Below are positions 62,668-64,000 of a stretch of DNA of 64,000 bases, piece after piece. Origin of the DNA: Aradus depressus. Lineage: Eukaryota > Arthropoda > Insecta > Hemiptera > Aradidae. Position numbers and translations under genes: made by a program. The stretch lies in contig OY759216.1 in the NCBI GenBank assembly GCA_963662175.1, positions 48,563,087 through 48,627,086 on the forward strand, read 5' to 3'. Each line of letters opens with the position of its first letter. The first letter of the stretch is position 1. A model generated the notes under the pieces. That model saw only the letters and a program-made list of their open reading frames with translations. It had not been told where the DNA came from and made no database searches.

Positions 62668-62935
62668 TGACTCATGTCCAGGCTTTACCTACGAGGTCAT
62701 ATCGCCTACTACCAAAGCGCTCTTTCGTTGCTTTGGTGGACATGAGCCCGACACTCCTCAGGTTTATTCACCTAAGGTAGGCGCCTTTAACGAGTACGTG
62801 ACCATCGCTTAACGTCCCATCCGAAGGACATGTTCAAGGGTTTTTCAACTCTCAGATAAAAAACCTAAAGGGCTCGGCTGCGTTTTGAACCCGCGATTTT
62901 GAGCTCAGTATGCTACTTCTGAGCTAATGATTGAC
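62668..62935 (-). mobile_element. tRNA-derived SINE (family S), nearly complete
   Basis: In reverse: CTCATGTCCAGGCTTTACCT, TATCGCCTACTACCAAAGCG (stem-loop), GTGGACATGAGCCCGACAC, CGCTTAACGTCCCATCCGAA, TTTTGAACCCGCGATTTTG (decayed B box) and GCTACTTCTGAGCTAATG (A-box side). Confidence 0.88.
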
Positions 62936-63689
62936 TGATCCATGAATGGAACTGACTGATAAAAACAATAGGATCCTAACCAGTGAAATAATTAAATAAA
63001 ATGTATAAATATGAAACCAGTATCGACAAATATCGGTATAACGCATAAAGAAACTCGAAAGCCGGCTGACTCAAAAGGAAAGAGCTCGGTCAATAAGAGC
63101 TCATTGGCAAAATTCCAATTTTTTAAGGATAATGCGAATTGGTTTCCACTAGAATACAATATTAGCAAATAGACTTTCATAGTATAGTAATAGACCTAGT
63201 AATAGACAGCTACTATTATAAGATAAATAATTCAATAAAACTAAATTCATTTATCTCAATGAAGGTCCTGTCAAGATACTATCTCAGGTCCTCCCACCAA
63301 AGGTCTGTCTCCACACTTTTCTATTTTAGTACCCTTTCCAACTCTATTTACTTTGATACATTTTAGATTTTTCTTGAAATTAATTAGTTTTCCCTTAAAC
63401 TAATTAAATTTTTTTTTTATTTTGAGGCCAAAAATAAAAATTTAACGTGTTGTATTGTTTACTTTCATGTAATAACAGATAAGAATGAGGGGAAGAAATT
63501 TATTATAATATTTTCGATTTGGAAAAATGCAATATAGATCATCAGCTGGCTGTAGAAGATTAGGTTTCCAGGAATGTTTCTTATAGAGACAATATTTCAT
63601 TAGAAGCAACCAGGCTTACACAAATCAAATAATTGGTGAAACATTTTCTGATAAATTGTCTTTTTTTTTTAAATATTTTTGTTCACATG
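62936..63689. other. AT-rich stretch, no gene recognised
   Basis: Short frames only, and no landmark of the repeat families defined here. Confidence 0.3.
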
Positions 63690-64000
63690 TTCATAAATGG
63701 CTACGCTTCCATGGATCGAACTTCGATCGATATTGCTGAAATTTGACATGTTATGTCCTCCTTGGGTTTTGACTTTATATTTGAAATATGTCGATATATT
63801 CTTTACATCGACCATTACTGGGGTTATTGAGTCGATCTCCCCCACTTCTCTTCTGCCGATTCCGCTGAAAAGTATCCTTCTTATGGAGTTTTGTATTAAC
63901 ATATTTTATTATTATTTACAATTATTTTTCATGTTCACAGACATAAAGAATTTTTTTTTTCTTATATGGAATCTAGAGGTCGGAAAACATGAAATTCCGT
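63690..64000 (+). repeat. Family A element, cut by the window end
   Basis: TTCGATCGATATTGCTGAAA, TTTACATCGACCATTACTGG, GCCGATTCCGCTGAAAAG and GGTCGGAAAACATGAAATTC, running to the last base. The 3' hairpin should lie just outside the window. Confidence 0.8.

Overview
This is AT-rich nuclear DNA from a multicellular eukaryote, most probably an invertebrate animal and plausibly an arthropod. I cannot name the species. The guess rests on the repeat types (Jockey-like and RTE-like non-LTR retrotransposons, Penelope-like elements, hAT and Tigger/pogo DNA transposons, Helitron-like elements) and on a decayed protein fragment near 58 kb with the GCNMSLK / DEHG-RFHQ signature that I know from many arthropod genomes. 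There are no operons, no bacterial-type genes, and no rRNA, CRISPR or intact tRNA gene. Almost all open reading frames of 60-100 codons are chance or transposon debris.

Most of the window is nested mobile DNA. (A) A dominant non-autonomous family, about 33 copies on both strands, starts with a short hairpin (CGGTGAATCACCGG), carries internal modules repeated every 120-160 bp, and ends with a hairpin around ACTTCCCC...GGGGAAGT. Its ends share a 12-bp inverted repeat. I read it as Helentron/DINE-1-like. Many copies hold pure C or G tracts of 16-36 bases at one internal position. (S) A tRNA-derived SINE, about 21 copies, has A and B boxes, a conserved 3' stem-loop and no poly-A tail. (H, P, C) Three groups of short repeats carry hammerhead-ribozyme-like cores; group C is attached to a decayed Penelope-like GIY-YIG endonuclease. 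(DNA transposons) Two Tigger/pogo families, two hAT-type elements with clear 8-bp target duplications, a 505-bp element with about 150-bp inverted ends, a Helitron-type element and several smaller MITEs. (LINEs) 5'-truncated, frameshifted ends of Jockey-like, RTE-like and CR1/L2-like elements.

Two long tandem arrays lie in the right part: about 14 units of 156-159 bp at 52.8-55.0 kb, with periods that keep the reading frame, and about 13 nearly identical 65-bp units at 60.0-60.9 kb.

The only stretch that looks like an ordinary host gene is on the minus strand at 5.5-6.9 kb, where three coding-like blocks have plausible splice sites and the last is followed by a polyadenylation signal. I do not recognise the protein.

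Nested insertions give a relative order: family A is old enough to have been hit by an RTE-like LINE, a hammerhead-type retrocopy, two MITE-like elements and another copy of itself; the SINE was hit by the 505-bp element; a hAT element was hit by the Penelope-like element.
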